Shown here: in pieces, positions 28,156 through 36,234 of the stretch | Numbering within the stretch: position 1 is the first letter of the stretch | Layout: the number at the start of each line of letters is the position of its first letter | Notes under the pieces: model-generated | Database searches by the model: none | Told to the model about the DNA's origin: nothing | What the model saw: only the letters and a program-made list of their open reading frames with translations | Translations under genes and position numbers: made by a program | Source: Flavobacteriaceae bacterium | GTDB lineage: Bacteria; Bacteroidota; Bacteroidia; Flavobacteriales; Flavobacteriaceae | Assembly: GCA_021648265.1 (NCBI GenBank) | Contig: JAKITD010000004.1 | Location: forward strand, 24,350-88,349 | Reading direction: 5' to 3' | DNA: 64,000 bases

Positions 28156-29830
28156 GTTTTCGTACATTATTTTCCGTTCTATTGATAGCGTTGGCAAAGA
28201 CATACTCTTTTGCAATTTTCGGCTTGTGCTGTTGGCTTTGAGCGAATTGCAAATGTGTATGGCTTTCAGGTTGGGAGTATTCAGTTTCAAAAATTTCGTT
28301 TATCTGGTCAATATAAGTTCGACTTTGCTCTTTTCTATATTCTTGGAACAAATTTAAAATTCTATTTACAGTTTTACTATTAAGTAAAGAAAGGTTTAAT
28401 ACTTTTGCTTTATTTAAGTCGTTTGGTTCAAATTTCTTTAATCCATTTCCATATTCCCGTCTGTTATCACTAAATATTTCTTTTGCTATATCTGTCAGTA
28501 AATATGCAAAAAGTAAATCGGGATTAATCGTAGAGAATAAATCTGATTGTTTTAAATATACACAATGAAATGTCGTTAAATTGGATATTTCGGCTTCATT
28601 TCGTATAAATTTCAATCCATTTCGGTTAAAAACTGAAACCCAAATGGGTGCAGGTGGACGGTTTTCCAATGAATACCATATTTTTCTACTTTTTGTTAAA
28701 TATTTTTCATTTACACCTTCTTCAATTCCTTTTTTAATATATTCATCAACTGCATTGTTATTTGATTTTACTGCGTCAAATAAATATGTTAATTCATCAT
28801 TTTTTTCAAGTTGCTTATAATCATTTGAAGTAAAAAACACATTCTTAACGTCTTTTGCTTTACAAATGCAAGGGAGTAAATTATCAGATTGAATTGAGAA
28901 TTCTTTTGCTTTAGATGGTCTGAAAGTAAAATAATCATTTGCTCCTGTAGCAATTCCTCTAACCACTTTTGCATATTTTGAAAAAGGGACAAGGTTTTTG
29001 TATTTATCGGAGTTTTGAACTTGATAATATTTACGCCATTTTATATTTGGGTCTAAATCTGTAGGTTTATATGTGAACTCTCCTTTTAATTTTGGATAAA
29101 AATTAATGTAACTTACTATTTTTGTTAAATCTGATTTTGATTTTATTGTAGAAATGTTGATTTCTTTATCATTATTATCTTTGGCTAATAAAAGGATAGA
29201 TGCGGTGGTTAAAGCGTCATCAAAAACATTTTCTTTAAAATCAATTATAAACAAATGTCTTAACGTGTTTGTTTTAACAAGGTATTCCTTGACCAATTTC
29301 CCATAATCAGAATTTAGAAATTCAGAAGGAATAATGTAAGCCATCCTTCCATTTGGTGCTAATTGGTAAATTGATTTTAAGAGAAAAAGAGTATATAAGT
29401 TTGTAAAACCATTAAACTTAAATTTTAATTTATTTTCGATTTCTTTTAGAATATTTTTATTATCGTAATCGTGAAATTTAAAATAGGGAGGATTACATAT
29501 AATTCCATCATATTCATTTGACCAATCATTAAACATATAATCTTCAAGGTTTAATGAAACATTGGAATTGACATTAAAGTATGATTGGGCTTCTTTAAAA
29601 ATGGTTTCATCAATATCGAAACCTTTAATATTTAGTTTAGGTTTCTTTTTGAGAAGGTTTCTTGAAAAAATACCTAAACCAAAAGCAGGTTCTAAAACTG
29701 TTTTTAGTTTTTTGTTTCCAATTAACCAATCAGACATTAAATCAGCAATAGTTTCAGGTGTAAAAAATTGGGCGAATTTTTTACGGTGTAAAAGACTGAT
29801 TTTTTTAGTATATATTTTTTCTAATACCAT
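28142..29830 (-). CDS. Type II DNA N6-adenine methyltransferase (Eco57I/TaqI-like)
   Basis: A 562-residue gamma-class adenine methyltransferase that would protect host DNA from the adjacent endonuclease. Motif X/I region: KFAQFFTPETIADLM and EPAFGLGIF (SAM binding, in place of DPACGSGxF). Motif IV is ICNPPYFKF, the adenine-binding NPPY tetrad. A TaqI-like target recognition region follows (YQVQNSDKYKNLVPFSKYAK, RGIATGAND). It lies two bases after the endonuclease gene in a controller-R-M operon. Its last codons (NNV) lie inside the left hairpin repeat. Confidence 0.9.
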   Translation of the reverse strand: MVLEKIYTKKISLLHRKKFAQFFTPETIADLMSDWLIGNKKLKTVLEPAFGLGIFSRNLLKKKPKLNIKGFDIDETIFKEAQSYFNVNSNVSLNLEDYMFNDWSNEYDGIICNPPYFKFHDYDNKNILKEIENKLKFKFNGFTNLYTLFLLKSIYQLAPNGRMAYIIPSEFLNSDYGKLVKEYLVKTNTLRHLFIIDFKENVFDDALTTASILLLAKDNNDKEINISTIKSKSDLTKIVSYINFYPKLKGEFTYKPTDLDPNIKWRKYYQVQNSDKYKNLVPFSKYAKVVRGIATGANDYFTFRPSKAKEFSIQSDNLLPCICKAKDVKNVFFTSNDYKQLEKNDELTYLFDAVKSNNNAVDEYIKKGIEEGVNEKYLTKSRKIWYSLENRPPAPIWVSVFNRNGLKFIRNEAEISNLTTFHCVYLKQSDLFSTINPDLLFAYLLTDIAKEIFSDNRREYGNGLKKFEPNDLNKAKVLNLSLLNSKTVNRILNLFQEYRKEQSRTYIDQINEIFETEYSQPESHTHLQFAQSQQHKPKIAKEYVFANAINRTENNVRKHNNV

Positions 29831-29832
29831 TA

Positions 29833-30927
29833 TTAAAAATCAGTTATGTTTAATAATGATGTTAGACTATCTATATCCAAATATGCTGTACCTTTCTCAA
29901 AACTAACATAAAACAATAATCTACCTCTTCCCATTTCTCGTCTAACACTTTTGTGTTCAGGTTCAATTATTTTATATGCGACTTGATTTGTGTTTCTGGT
30001 ATTAATTTTAACCGTAGTTTTATTTTGATTTTTTATATCTTGACTTATTTCATAATAATCCCCTTCTTTTTCAGGTTCTGTTAGTAAGGTTAGAATGTTC
30101 TTGAAAGAAATACCATAAGATTTATCGAAAAATACTTGAAAATAGTAATGTGGGACATCAAATGTTTCAGCCCATTTATAAACAACTTTTACATCCTCAA
30201 TTTTGGGCGTTATACTTAAATAATCTCTTTTTTGAACAATAATAATATTGTCTTTTAACTCTTTGAAAAGAAGTGATAATTCTTGCAACCTTTCTGTTGC
30301 TTTCCAACTTGGTCTTCTAAAACTAATTGAGGTTATCGTTTCAGAATTGATACTATTTAAAATATCAATGAAATGTTTTTTATTTGGGTGTTCAAGTAAG
30401 TCTGTAAAATTTTCAAGAATTTTATCTTTTACTAATAATGCTTGTTCAAGATGAGTTGCAGTTCTATCCTGCATTTCTTGTTCGTATTTATCTATCAGAA
30501 ATGCACTTGACCTAATTTCTAAACCTGCAATCGCCTTTTTGACATAATCCGCTATTTCAGAATGTGGAATATTACTTATGTCATAATCAAGGTTTATATC
30601 AAAATCTTCTTTCTTGAAAATAAGGAGGTCTGGTCGTTTGCCAATTGTATCTAATTCATCCTGAAATTCATTATAGAATTGGTCAAAACCTTTTTCTCCC
30701 GCAACAATATCGTCTGATTTTCCATATCTAACAGCAACATAGTTTTTAGAAGTTTCATTAATTGCTCTAAAGATTAAATCTTCCGCCCAATCTCCTTGCT
30801 CTTTGTTACTAATGAACATTGAAGATGCTTGAGTAGGTGGTGAAGTCCTATCTCTCGGTATTGAAAAATCAACTATTGTTTCTGGAATAAGTTTAGTTAA
30901 TTCCCTTAATTCATTAAAGTATGTCAT
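29833..30927 (-). CDS. Type II restriction endonuclease, AccI-like
   Basis: A 364-residue protein whose N-terminal half ([42 protein letters not shown] and [10 protein letters not shown]) matches the AccI endonuclease family as I remember it. The PD...ExR arrangement is a plausible variant of the PD-(D/E)xK nuclease core. AccI cuts GTMKAC, but the specificity here cannot be read from sequence. The start overlaps the HTH gene by four bases (ATGA), and the adenine methyltransferase follows after two bases, which strongly supports the role. Confidence 0.75.
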   Translation of the reverse strand: MTYFNELRELTKLIPETIVDFSIPRDRTSPPTQASSMFISNKEQGDWAEDLIFRAINETSKNYVAVRYGKSDDIVAGEKGFDQFYNEFQDELDTIGKRPDLLIFKKEDFDINLDYDISNIPHSEIADYVKKAIAGLEIRSSAFLIDKYEQEMQDRTATHLEQALLVKDKILENFTDLLEHPNKKHFIDILNSINSETITSISFRRPSWKATERLQELSLLFKELKDNIIIVQKRDYLSITPKIEDVKVVYKWAETFDVPHYYFQVFFDKSYGISFKNILTLLTEPEKEGDYYEISQDIKNQNKTTVKINTRNTNQVAYKIIEPEHKSVRREMGRGRLLFYVSFEKGTAYLDIDSLTSLLNITDF

Positions 30928-31217
30928 ATGTTTTTACCGTATTTTATTTCCTGTTCTGCAACTTTTAGTATTTGAATTGCTTGATTTTCATTTTTAATTA
31001 AGTCATATACTTTATTTGCCAACCACAGAGTTTCTAATTCATTGTAAGGGAAATTGAAGATTTTACTAATGGAAACTAAATGCTCTCTTTTAAGAACTTT
31101 TTGGTTTCGTTCAATCTTACTTAAAAAACCATCTCCAACATTTAGTTTAGAAGCAAGTTCTCGTTGTAACATTCCTTTACTTTCTCGTAATTCTTTTATT
31201 TTTTGTCCAATTGTCAT
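30924..31217 (-). CDS. HTH controller-type regulator of the R-M operon
   Basis: A 97-residue XRE-type helix-turn-helix protein (residues 1-60: [37 protein letters not shown]). It is first in the operon, with the endonuclease overlapping its stop. The order C-R-M is that of controller-regulated type II systems, where C delays endonuclease expression after entry into a new host. It is somewhat longer than classical C proteins. A palindrome directly upstream of its start is a likely binding site. Confidence 0.85.
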   Translation of the reverse strand: MTIGQKIKELRESKGMLQRELASKLNVGDGFLSKIERNQKVLKREHLVSISKIFNFPYNELETLWLANKVYDLIKNENQAIQILKVAEQEIKYGKNI

Positions 31218-31257
31218 CTTACCTTATTTGACTTGACTTAATTTGGTCAAATGTAAG
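31218..31257. promoter_or_regulatory. Putative operator of the R-M controller gene
   Basis: ATTTGAC (31226-31232) and GTCAAAT (31246-31252) form a perfect 7-bp inverted repeat. CTTAC and GTAAG extend it outward with a three-base asymmetry. It begins at the base just upstream of the HTH start codon, as expected for an autoregulated C box. Inferred only. Confidence 0.5.
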
Positions 31258-31384
31258 AAAAATTTTCGAGTTTCAATCTGTGAGTTGGAAAGATTTTACT
31301 CTTTTATTTTTTAGTGTTGGAATTGAGCATTGGCAAAAAAATAAACGTGTAAAATGTGTGGATGGCTTTTTTCGGGTATGAAAC

Positions 31385-31440
31385 ACAACGCAAGTATATC
31401 ATCAGTTTCGCTTATCGATATTGATGATATACACTGTTGT
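31385..31440. repeat. Right hairpin repeat flanking the restriction-modification cassette
   Basis: A perfect 11-bp stem GTATATCATCA / TGATGATATAC around a 17-base loop, with outer ACAAC / GTTGT arms. Layout, ends and loop (TTTCGCTTAT) resemble the left copy at 28104-28155, in the same orientation. The pair brackets the three R-M genes. Confidence 0.65.
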
Positions 31441-31558
31441 AAAGTTAGATTAAAAAAATAAGAAAGTCAAGTGGTTTTAATAAGTATTAATAAGTAATTT
31501 CCTTAATTTAAGAATGCTATTGATCATTCTTCAGAAAAAATTGGAGACCTTATTTAAA

Positions 31559-31632
31559 CTACATTGAAGGATACATTAATGAAGAAACTTGATGAACTCT
31601 ATTTTTCGATTTTTGGTTAAAATATAATCTAA
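31559..31632 (-). pseudogene. Relic of the 3' end of the 33317 gene
   Basis: On the minus strand it reads LDYILTKNRKIE, then after one missing base HQVSSLMYPSM and a stop. The intact gene at 33317-33835 ends LEYYVTKDRKIEFHQVSSL. Nucleotide similarity is obvious by eye (TTAATGAAGAAACTTGATGAA against TCAATGAAGAAACTTGATGAA in shorter blocks). Truncated and frameshifted. Confidence 0.75.
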
Positions 31633-31635
31633 GGT

Positions 31636-31805
31636 TTTAATTGGCTTTAAGTTATATTTTAAAGAAAACTATGCCAAAAACGATCTTAGTGTTTTAAACA
31701 TATATACTTCCTACGAAACTAAAAATCAAGTAATTCCTGTGGGTTGGACTCGTAAAACGTAGCCTTTTTTTTTTACAGAACTTAGGGATTGATTGTTACC
31801 TCATT
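31636..31805 (+). pseudogene. Relic of the 3' half of the esterase gene
   Basis: The plus strand reads YFKENYAKND, then IYTSYETKNQVIPVGWTRKT and a stop. The intact esterase has IFKENYAQND and VYTSHGNEDQVIPVDWARKT at the corresponding place. Small deletions and the in-frame TAG show it is dead. It directly follows the other relic, with no spacer. Confidence 0.8.
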
Positions 31806-31816
31806 TGAAAGCAATA

Positions 31817-33241
31817 TTATATAATTTCCATTGCTTTATTAGTTATTAACTTCCAAGCTTCTTTAATATGATTTTGATTTACATTCGTTTGTCCAATTGA
31901 CATTCTTAACGTATAGGTTCCTTTAACTTTTGTATGTGTCAAATATATTTTACCCGTATCATTTAACTTTTGTAAAAGAACTTCGTTTATTTTATTGAGC
32001 TCTTCAATATCGCTGAATCCTTGAGGCTTAAAATGAAAACACACTAAATTAATATTACGTGGTACTACAAGTTTAAAATTAGTTGATTTCACTATTTCAT
32101 TTTCTAACCACTTCGCTAATTCAATATGATATCTAAGTTTGTTCTGTAATTCTTCTAAACCATAATAACGCATTACAAACCAAAGCTTTAAAGATCGAAA
32201 CCGCCTACCAAGAGGAATACCCCAATCACAATGATTACTAACCATACCATCTGTATTTGTTTTGAGATATTCAGGTAGAACCTCAAAAGTATTGACTAAA
32301 GCATTTTTATCTTTTACAAAATAAATTGAACAATCAAAATTTGTAAACAACCATTTGTGTGGGTTAAAAACGAAACTATCTGCTTTTTCTATTCCTTTAA
32401 TTAAATTCTGGTATTCAGGTAATAACAAAACAGAACCTGCATAAGCTGCATCTACGTGAAGCCATATATTAAATTTTTCAGCAATTTCAGCAATTTCATT
32501 TAACGGATCTATCGCTGTAGTTCCAGTAGTTCCAATAGCAGCAATAATACAGAGCGGTTGATAACCATTTTCGATATCTTGTTTAATAGATTGGAGCAAT
32601 AAATCGGGTCGCATTCTTAACACATTATCTGTCTTAATTTTTATTACATTCTCTTTTCCGATTCCTGCTATTTTAGTTCCTTTTTCAATGGATGAATGAG
32701 TTTCTTCAGAGCAATAGACACGAAAGTTTGTAAACCCTTTAAAACCCTCCTGATTTATTTTGTAATGAGATTTTTGCTCCCTTGCAGTTAAAATAGAAGC
32801 TAAAGTTGCTGATGAAGCTGAATCCTGAATTACTCCAGTCCAGTTTTTTGGAATTCCTAGTGCATTTTTAAACCATTCAGTCATTCTTTCTTCCAGTTCA
32901 GTAGATGCTGGTGAGGTATCCCATTTCATTCCTTGTACACCAAGTGTAGCTGTTAGCATTTCGGCTAATATAGATGGAGGGCTTGTGTTGGCTGGAAAAT
33001 ATGCGAAAAAATTTGGACTTTGCCAATGCGTAATTCCTGGCATAATAATTTTTTTAAAATCATCGAAAATAGTTTCAATATCTTCGCCTTGAGAAGGAAT
33101 ATTATCTTCTATTTGATTGTATATTTCCTTAGGCAATACTTGAGATTTTACTGGGTAATCTTCCACATTATCCATATAATCTGCCATCCAATCAACAAAC
33201 TGGTGGGCTTGTTTTCGAAACTCTTTTGATTTTATATCCAT
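31817..33241 (-). CDS. PLP-dependent aromatic-L-amino-acid decarboxylase-like enzyme
   Basis: A 474-residue group II decarboxylase, which would convert an aromatic amino acid such as tyrosine, tryptophan or DOPA to its amine. Diagnostic blocks are THWQSPNFFAYFPANTSPPS near residue 75, HVDAAYAGS and NPHKWLFTNFDCS, whose Lys binds PLP. Length matches the aromatic decarboxylases rather than glutamate decarboxylases. No amine transporter is nearby. It lies between the esterase relic and the gene at 33317, so it was probably gained at the same junction as the R-M cassette. Confidence 0.87.
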   Translation of the reverse strand: MDIKSKEFRKQAHQFVDWMADYMDNVEDYPVKSQVLPKEIYNQIEDNIPSQGEDIETIFDDFKKIIMPGITHWQSPNFFAYFPANTSPPSILAEMLTATLGVQGMKWDTSPASTELEERMTEWFKNALGIPKNWTGVIQDSASSATLASILTAREQKSHYKINQEGFKGFTNFRVYCSEETHSSIEKGTKIAGIGKENVIKIKTDNVLRMRPDLLLQSIKQDIENGYQPLCIIAAIGTTGTTAIDPLNEIAEIAEKFNIWLHVDAAYAGSVLLLPEYQNLIKGIEKADSFVFNPHKWLFTNFDCSIYFVKDKNALVNTFEVLPEYLKTNTDGMVSNHCDWGIPLGRRFRSLKLWFVMRYYGLEELQNKLRYHIELAKWLENEIVKSTNFKLVVPRNINLVCFHFKPQGFSDIEELNKINEVLLQKLNDTGKIYLTHTKVKGTYTLRMSIGQTNVNQNHIKEAWKLITNKAMEII

Positions 33242-33251
33242 GTTGTGAAAT

Positions 33252-33281
33252 TAACTATAAAAAAGGATAACCTTATAGTTA
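33252..33281. promoter_or_regulatory. Hairpin upstream of the decarboxylase gene
   Basis: TAACTATAA and TTATAGTTA are a perfect 9-bp inverted repeat with a 12-base loop, 10 bases upstream of the decarboxylase start. There is no T tract, so it is more likely a binding site or mRNA leader structure than a terminator. Confidence 0.35.
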
Positions 33282-33316
33282 AAAAATAAAATAGATAACG
33301 TAGAATTTATTTAGCA

Positions 33317-33835
33317 TTACAATGATGGGTACATCAATGAAGAAACTTGATGAAATTCAATTTTTCGATCTTTAGTAACATAATACTCTAAAATCATTTC
33401 TCCCCAATAACGACCATCGGTAAAGTCGACCTGGATCCATTTGTGGTTTAGAAACTTTAGCTTGTTTATTTTCATATCCCCTTTCATTCCTTCATAAGGT
33501 ATTAAAGTATTGTTTCCTTTTTTAAGATTTTGATCGTAGATATATTCTGAAACAAAATTTTCTATATCTTTTGCTTCATAACCTAAACTTTCAATATAAG
33601 ACATGGCATTTTCATTACCTTGTAATGTGAAATAATTGATATCTGAAATTTCATTAGACAGTTTTTCAATAGAGTCGTTTAAAACTTTAAAATCTTTCTT
33701 ATATTTTTTAATCTTACTTCGTTGGGATTCAATTTTATTTTCTTGCTTTTCAAATATTTTCTTTTCATTCATATACTGAAATATCACAAACAGTAAAGCA
33801 AAAAAGAATAGGTACATAAAAAAGGAACGTTTCAT
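33317..33835 (-). CDS. Membrane-anchored coiled-coil protein of unknown function
   Basis: A 172-residue protein with one N-terminal membrane helix (about 5-20, FFMYLFFFALLFVIFQY) and a charged coiled coil (about 24-65, EKQENKIESQRSKIKKYKKD). The C-terminal half (about 80-172; WIQVDFTDGRYWGEMILEYY) looks like a compact beta domain outside the membrane. No family recognised. It starts one base after the MBL hydrolase stop on the same strand, so the two are co-transcribed. Its 3' end is partly duplicated at 31559. Confidence 0.75.
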   Translation of the reverse strand: MKRSFFMYLFFFALLFVIFQYMNEKKIFEKQENKIESQRSKIKKYKKDFKVLNDSIEKLSNEISDINYFTLQGNENAMSYIESLGYEAKDIENFVSEYIYDQNLKKGNNTLIPYEGMKGDMKINKLKFLNHKWIQVDFTDGRYWGEMILEYYVTKDRKIEFHQVSSLMYPSL

Positions 33836-33836
33836 A

Positions 33837-34613
33837 TTATATAAAGATTTTTAAAGTATCATAAGCTAAGAATACATTTTCGGGAAGTGTTTTTTCTACT
33901 TCCTCATGAAATCCTAAAATATGACTTATGTGAGTTAAATAGGCTTTTTCTGGTTTAATTTTATTAATGATTTCAAGTGCTTCAGATAGATTTAAATGAG
34001 AATGATGTGATTCGTGTCTCAAGGCATTTATCACTAAAACTTTGCTTCCTTTAATTTTTATAAGCTCTTCTTTAGTAATCGTTTTCACATCGGTTAAATA
34101 GGTGAAATCATCAATTCTGAAGCCTAAAATAGGCAATTTAGCATGGAACGCTTCAATTGGAATTATATTCTTATTGCCAATGGTAAATATTTCTGATTTA
34201 GAAATTTCAATTTCATCAATAGTCGGTGCTCCAGGATATTTGTTTTCGGTTTCAAAAATATAGGCGAAGCGTTGATGAAGGCTTTCAAAAACTCTTTTAT
34301 GTGCGTAAAAAGGAAAATAACCTTGTTTAAAATAATAAGGTCGAATATCATCAATTCCAGCGGTATGATCACTATGTTCATGAGTAAATAAGATTCCGTC
34401 TAATTTGCAAATATTTTCTCGCAACATTTGCTGCCGAAAGTCGGGACCGCAATCAATTACAAAATTAAAATCATCCCAAGAAAGTAAAACTGAAACTCTT
34501 AATCGCTTATCTTTGGAGTTTTTACTTTTACAAACGCAGTGATTACTAGCAATAACGGGGATTCCCTGTGAAGTACCCGTTCCTAAAAAAGTAATATTAA
34601 TTTGCGATTTCAT
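33837..34613 (-). CDS. MBL-fold metallohydrolase (PhnP-like)
   Basis: A 258-residue metallo-beta-lactamase fold phosphodiesterase. FLGTGTSQGIPVIASNHCVCKS carries the PhnP-type glycine turn and Cys ligands, and the zinc motif is FTHEHSDHTAGIDDIRPY. Further His ligands are in AFHAKLPILGFRI and YLTHISHILGFHEE. The family acts on cyclic phosphate or phosphodiester substrates; no phn operon is present, so the physiological substrate is unknown. It is co-transcribed with the downstream coiled-coil protein. Confidence 0.87.
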   Translation of the reverse strand: MKSQINITFLGTGTSQGIPVIASNHCVCKSKNSKDKRLRVSVLLSWDDFNFVIDCGPDFRQQMLRENICKLDGILFTHEHSDHTAGIDDIRPYYFKQGYFPFYAHKRVFESLHQRFAYIFETENKYPGAPTIDEIEISKSEIFTIGNKNIIPIEAFHAKLPILGFRIDDFTYLTDVKTITKEELIKIKGSKVLVINALRHESHHSHLNLSEALEIINKIKPEKAYLTHISHILGFHEEVEKTLPENVFLAYDTLKIFI

Positions 34614-34637
34614 TCACACAAAAATAACAGTATTTAT

Positions 34638-34667
34638 TTTGTTTCCCTATGGTATTTCTTAACTTTG
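34638..34667 (+). promoter_or_regulatory. Complete Bacteroidota-type promoter
   Basis: TTTG at 34638, 18 bases, then TAACTTTG at 34660-34667. This is close to the TTTG-N19-TAnnTTTG consensus. It drives the gene at 34693. Confidence 0.65.
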
Positions 34668-34692
34668 TTTTTTTAAATTTTTAAAAACTACT

Positions 34693-36123
34693 ATGGCTGT
34701 AACTATCTTAGGAGATAAGGAAATTGAGAGTATTCCTTCTATAAAAAGTAAAGCGCTTCGAATTAATTTAAACGAAAATATTTACGGTTCTTTTTCAGAA
34801 ATTGGTGCTGGGCAAGAAACTGTTCGTAATTTCTTTAGAGCTGGCGGAGCTTCTGGAACAATTGCTAAAACCATGTCTGCTTACGACAAGGATTTTAGTG
34901 ATGCCATTTATGGTATTGAAAAAGATGGCCGCTATGTAACAGAATCTCGTTTAAAAACAATGCTTTCCTACGAAATTGGTTTGATTGAACAACGAATTCC
35001 TAGAGAAAAACATCCCAACAAACTGTTTTTTTCCTATGCAAATACAGTGACAACTATCGATTTTGCTAAAAAATATAAAGGTCATGGTTGGGTTGGAATT
35101 CGTTACCAAGTAGAACCAAATGGTGATTACAACGAAATTTTACTTCATATTCGCTTTCATGAAAATGAAGCAACCTTACAACAAAACACTTTAGGAATTT
35201 TAGGTGTTAATTTAATTTATGGTGCTTACTATAAATTTGATGAACCTAAAAAATTACTTCGTTATTTATACGATCATATTGATAAAGAAAAAATAGAAAT
35301 TGATACTATAAATTTTTCAGGACCTCAATTTGAAAAAGTGGATAATCGATTAATGAGTCTGCAATTGGTAAAAAACGGAATGACTGAAGCAATTATGTTT
35401 GGTCCTGATGGAAATAACATTCTTCCTGCTTCTATTCTATATAAGAAAAATATTCTTGCATTACGTGGGAGTTTTAGACCTGTAACAAAGGTAAATATCG
35501 ATATGTACGAGAAATCGTTAGAAATGTTTAAAAAAGAAAAGCGTGTAGATGAAGATCGTACTTTGGTTATTTTTGAAATTACACTTTCTAATCTAAGAGC
35601 AGAAGGCGAAATTAATGAAGAAGATTTTATGTCGAGAGCTAGATTGTTGTGTTCATTAGGTCATACTGTAATGATTTCTAATTTTCAAGAATATTACAAA
35701 TTGGTAGAATATTTTTCAGCTTACACCAAAAAAAGAATGGGATTGGCACTTGGTGTTAATAACTTGATCGATATTTTTGATGAAAAATACTACCGTCATT
35801 TAAGTGGTGGGATTTTAGAAGCCTTCGGAAAGCTATTCTTTAAAGATCTAAAAGTGTATTTATATCCTATGCTAAACCCTAAAACAGGAGAATACACTAA
35901 TAGTGAAAACTTAAAAGTGCATCCAAGAATGAAAGAGCTTTATAAATTCTTTAAATATAACGGAAAAGTGGTAGATATTGAAGATTTTAACAAAGATCAT
36001 TTGAATATTTTCTCCAGAACGGTACTTAAAATGATTCAGAATAAAGAAGCAGGTTGGGAAGAATTATTACCAGAAGGAGTTGCCCGTATTGTTAAGCAAC
36101 AAAAACTTTTTGGTTGGAAGTAA
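34693..36123 (+). CDS. Conserved Bacteroidota protein of unknown function
   Basis: A 476-residue soluble protein with no signal peptide or membrane helix. I recognise it as strongly conserved in Bacteroidota but not assigned to a known activity. Blocks such as FFRAGGASGTIAKTMSAYDK, NLIYGAYYKFDEPKKLLRYL, MFGPDGNNILPASILYKKN, RGSFRPVTKVNIDMYEKSLE and LGVNNLIDIFDEKYYRHL look under strong constraint. The RAGGASGT glycine motif could bind a phosphate group. The gene has its own good promoter. I cannot name its reaction. Confidence 0.8.
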   Translation: MAVTILGDKEIESIPSIKSKALRINLNENIYGSFSEIGAGQETVRNFFRAGGASGTIAKTMSAYDKDFSDAIYGIEKDGRYVTESRLKTMLSYEIGLIEQRIPREKHPNKLFFSYANTVTTIDFAKKYKGHGWVGIRYQVEPNGDYNEILLHIRFHENEATLQQNTLGILGVNLIYGAYYKFDEPKKLLRYLYDHIDKEKIEIDTINFSGPQFEKVDNRLMSLQLVKNGMTEAIMFGPDGNNILPASILYKKNILALRGSFRPVTKVNIDMYEKSLEMFKKEKRVDEDRTLVIFEITLSNLRAEGEINEEDFMSRARLLCSLGHTVMISNFQEYYKLVEYFSAYTKKRMGLALGVNNLIDIFDEKYYRHLSGGILEAFGKLFFKDLKVYLYPMLNPKTGEYTNSENLKVHPRMKELYKFFKYNGKVVDIEDFNKDHLNIFSRTVLKMIQNKEAGWEELLPEGVARIVKQQKLFGWK

Positions 36124-36234
36124 AATTTCTAAATTTATAAAACTCTTAAATATTTATAGCGTATATTTATCGTTCTGAACTAAAGAAGTAAACAATATTC
36201 TTCAAAAAACAAATTATTAACTAAACTACTACAA

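Larger units (their letters stand above)
31218..31816. other. Gene-free interval right of the R-M operon
   Basis: About 600 bp without an intact gene. From the left it holds the controller operator, the right hairpin repeat (31385-31440), a small hairpin AAGAATG-CATTCTT (31511-31532), then fused relics of the 3' ends of the coiled-coil membrane protein gene and the esterase gene. This is a recombination scar region. Confidence 0.65.

Noticed and set aside
28014-28357. Plus-strand and minus-strand small ORFs at the end of the methyltransferase gene
   Set aside because: They are shadows of the methyltransferase and the hairpin repeat in other frames.
28000-31450. Canonical integron attC sites around the R-M operon (GTTAGAC at 28003, GTTAGAT at 31444)
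   Set aside because: The core-like heptamers lack the matching RYYYAAC partner at the right distance. At the left side they form direct, not inverted, repeats. No integrase gene is in the window. The hairpin pair is reported instead without calling it attC.
33252-33281. Terminator between the 33317 gene and the decarboxylase
   Set aside because: The stem is good, but no T tract follows on the minus strand, so it is listed only as a hairpin.
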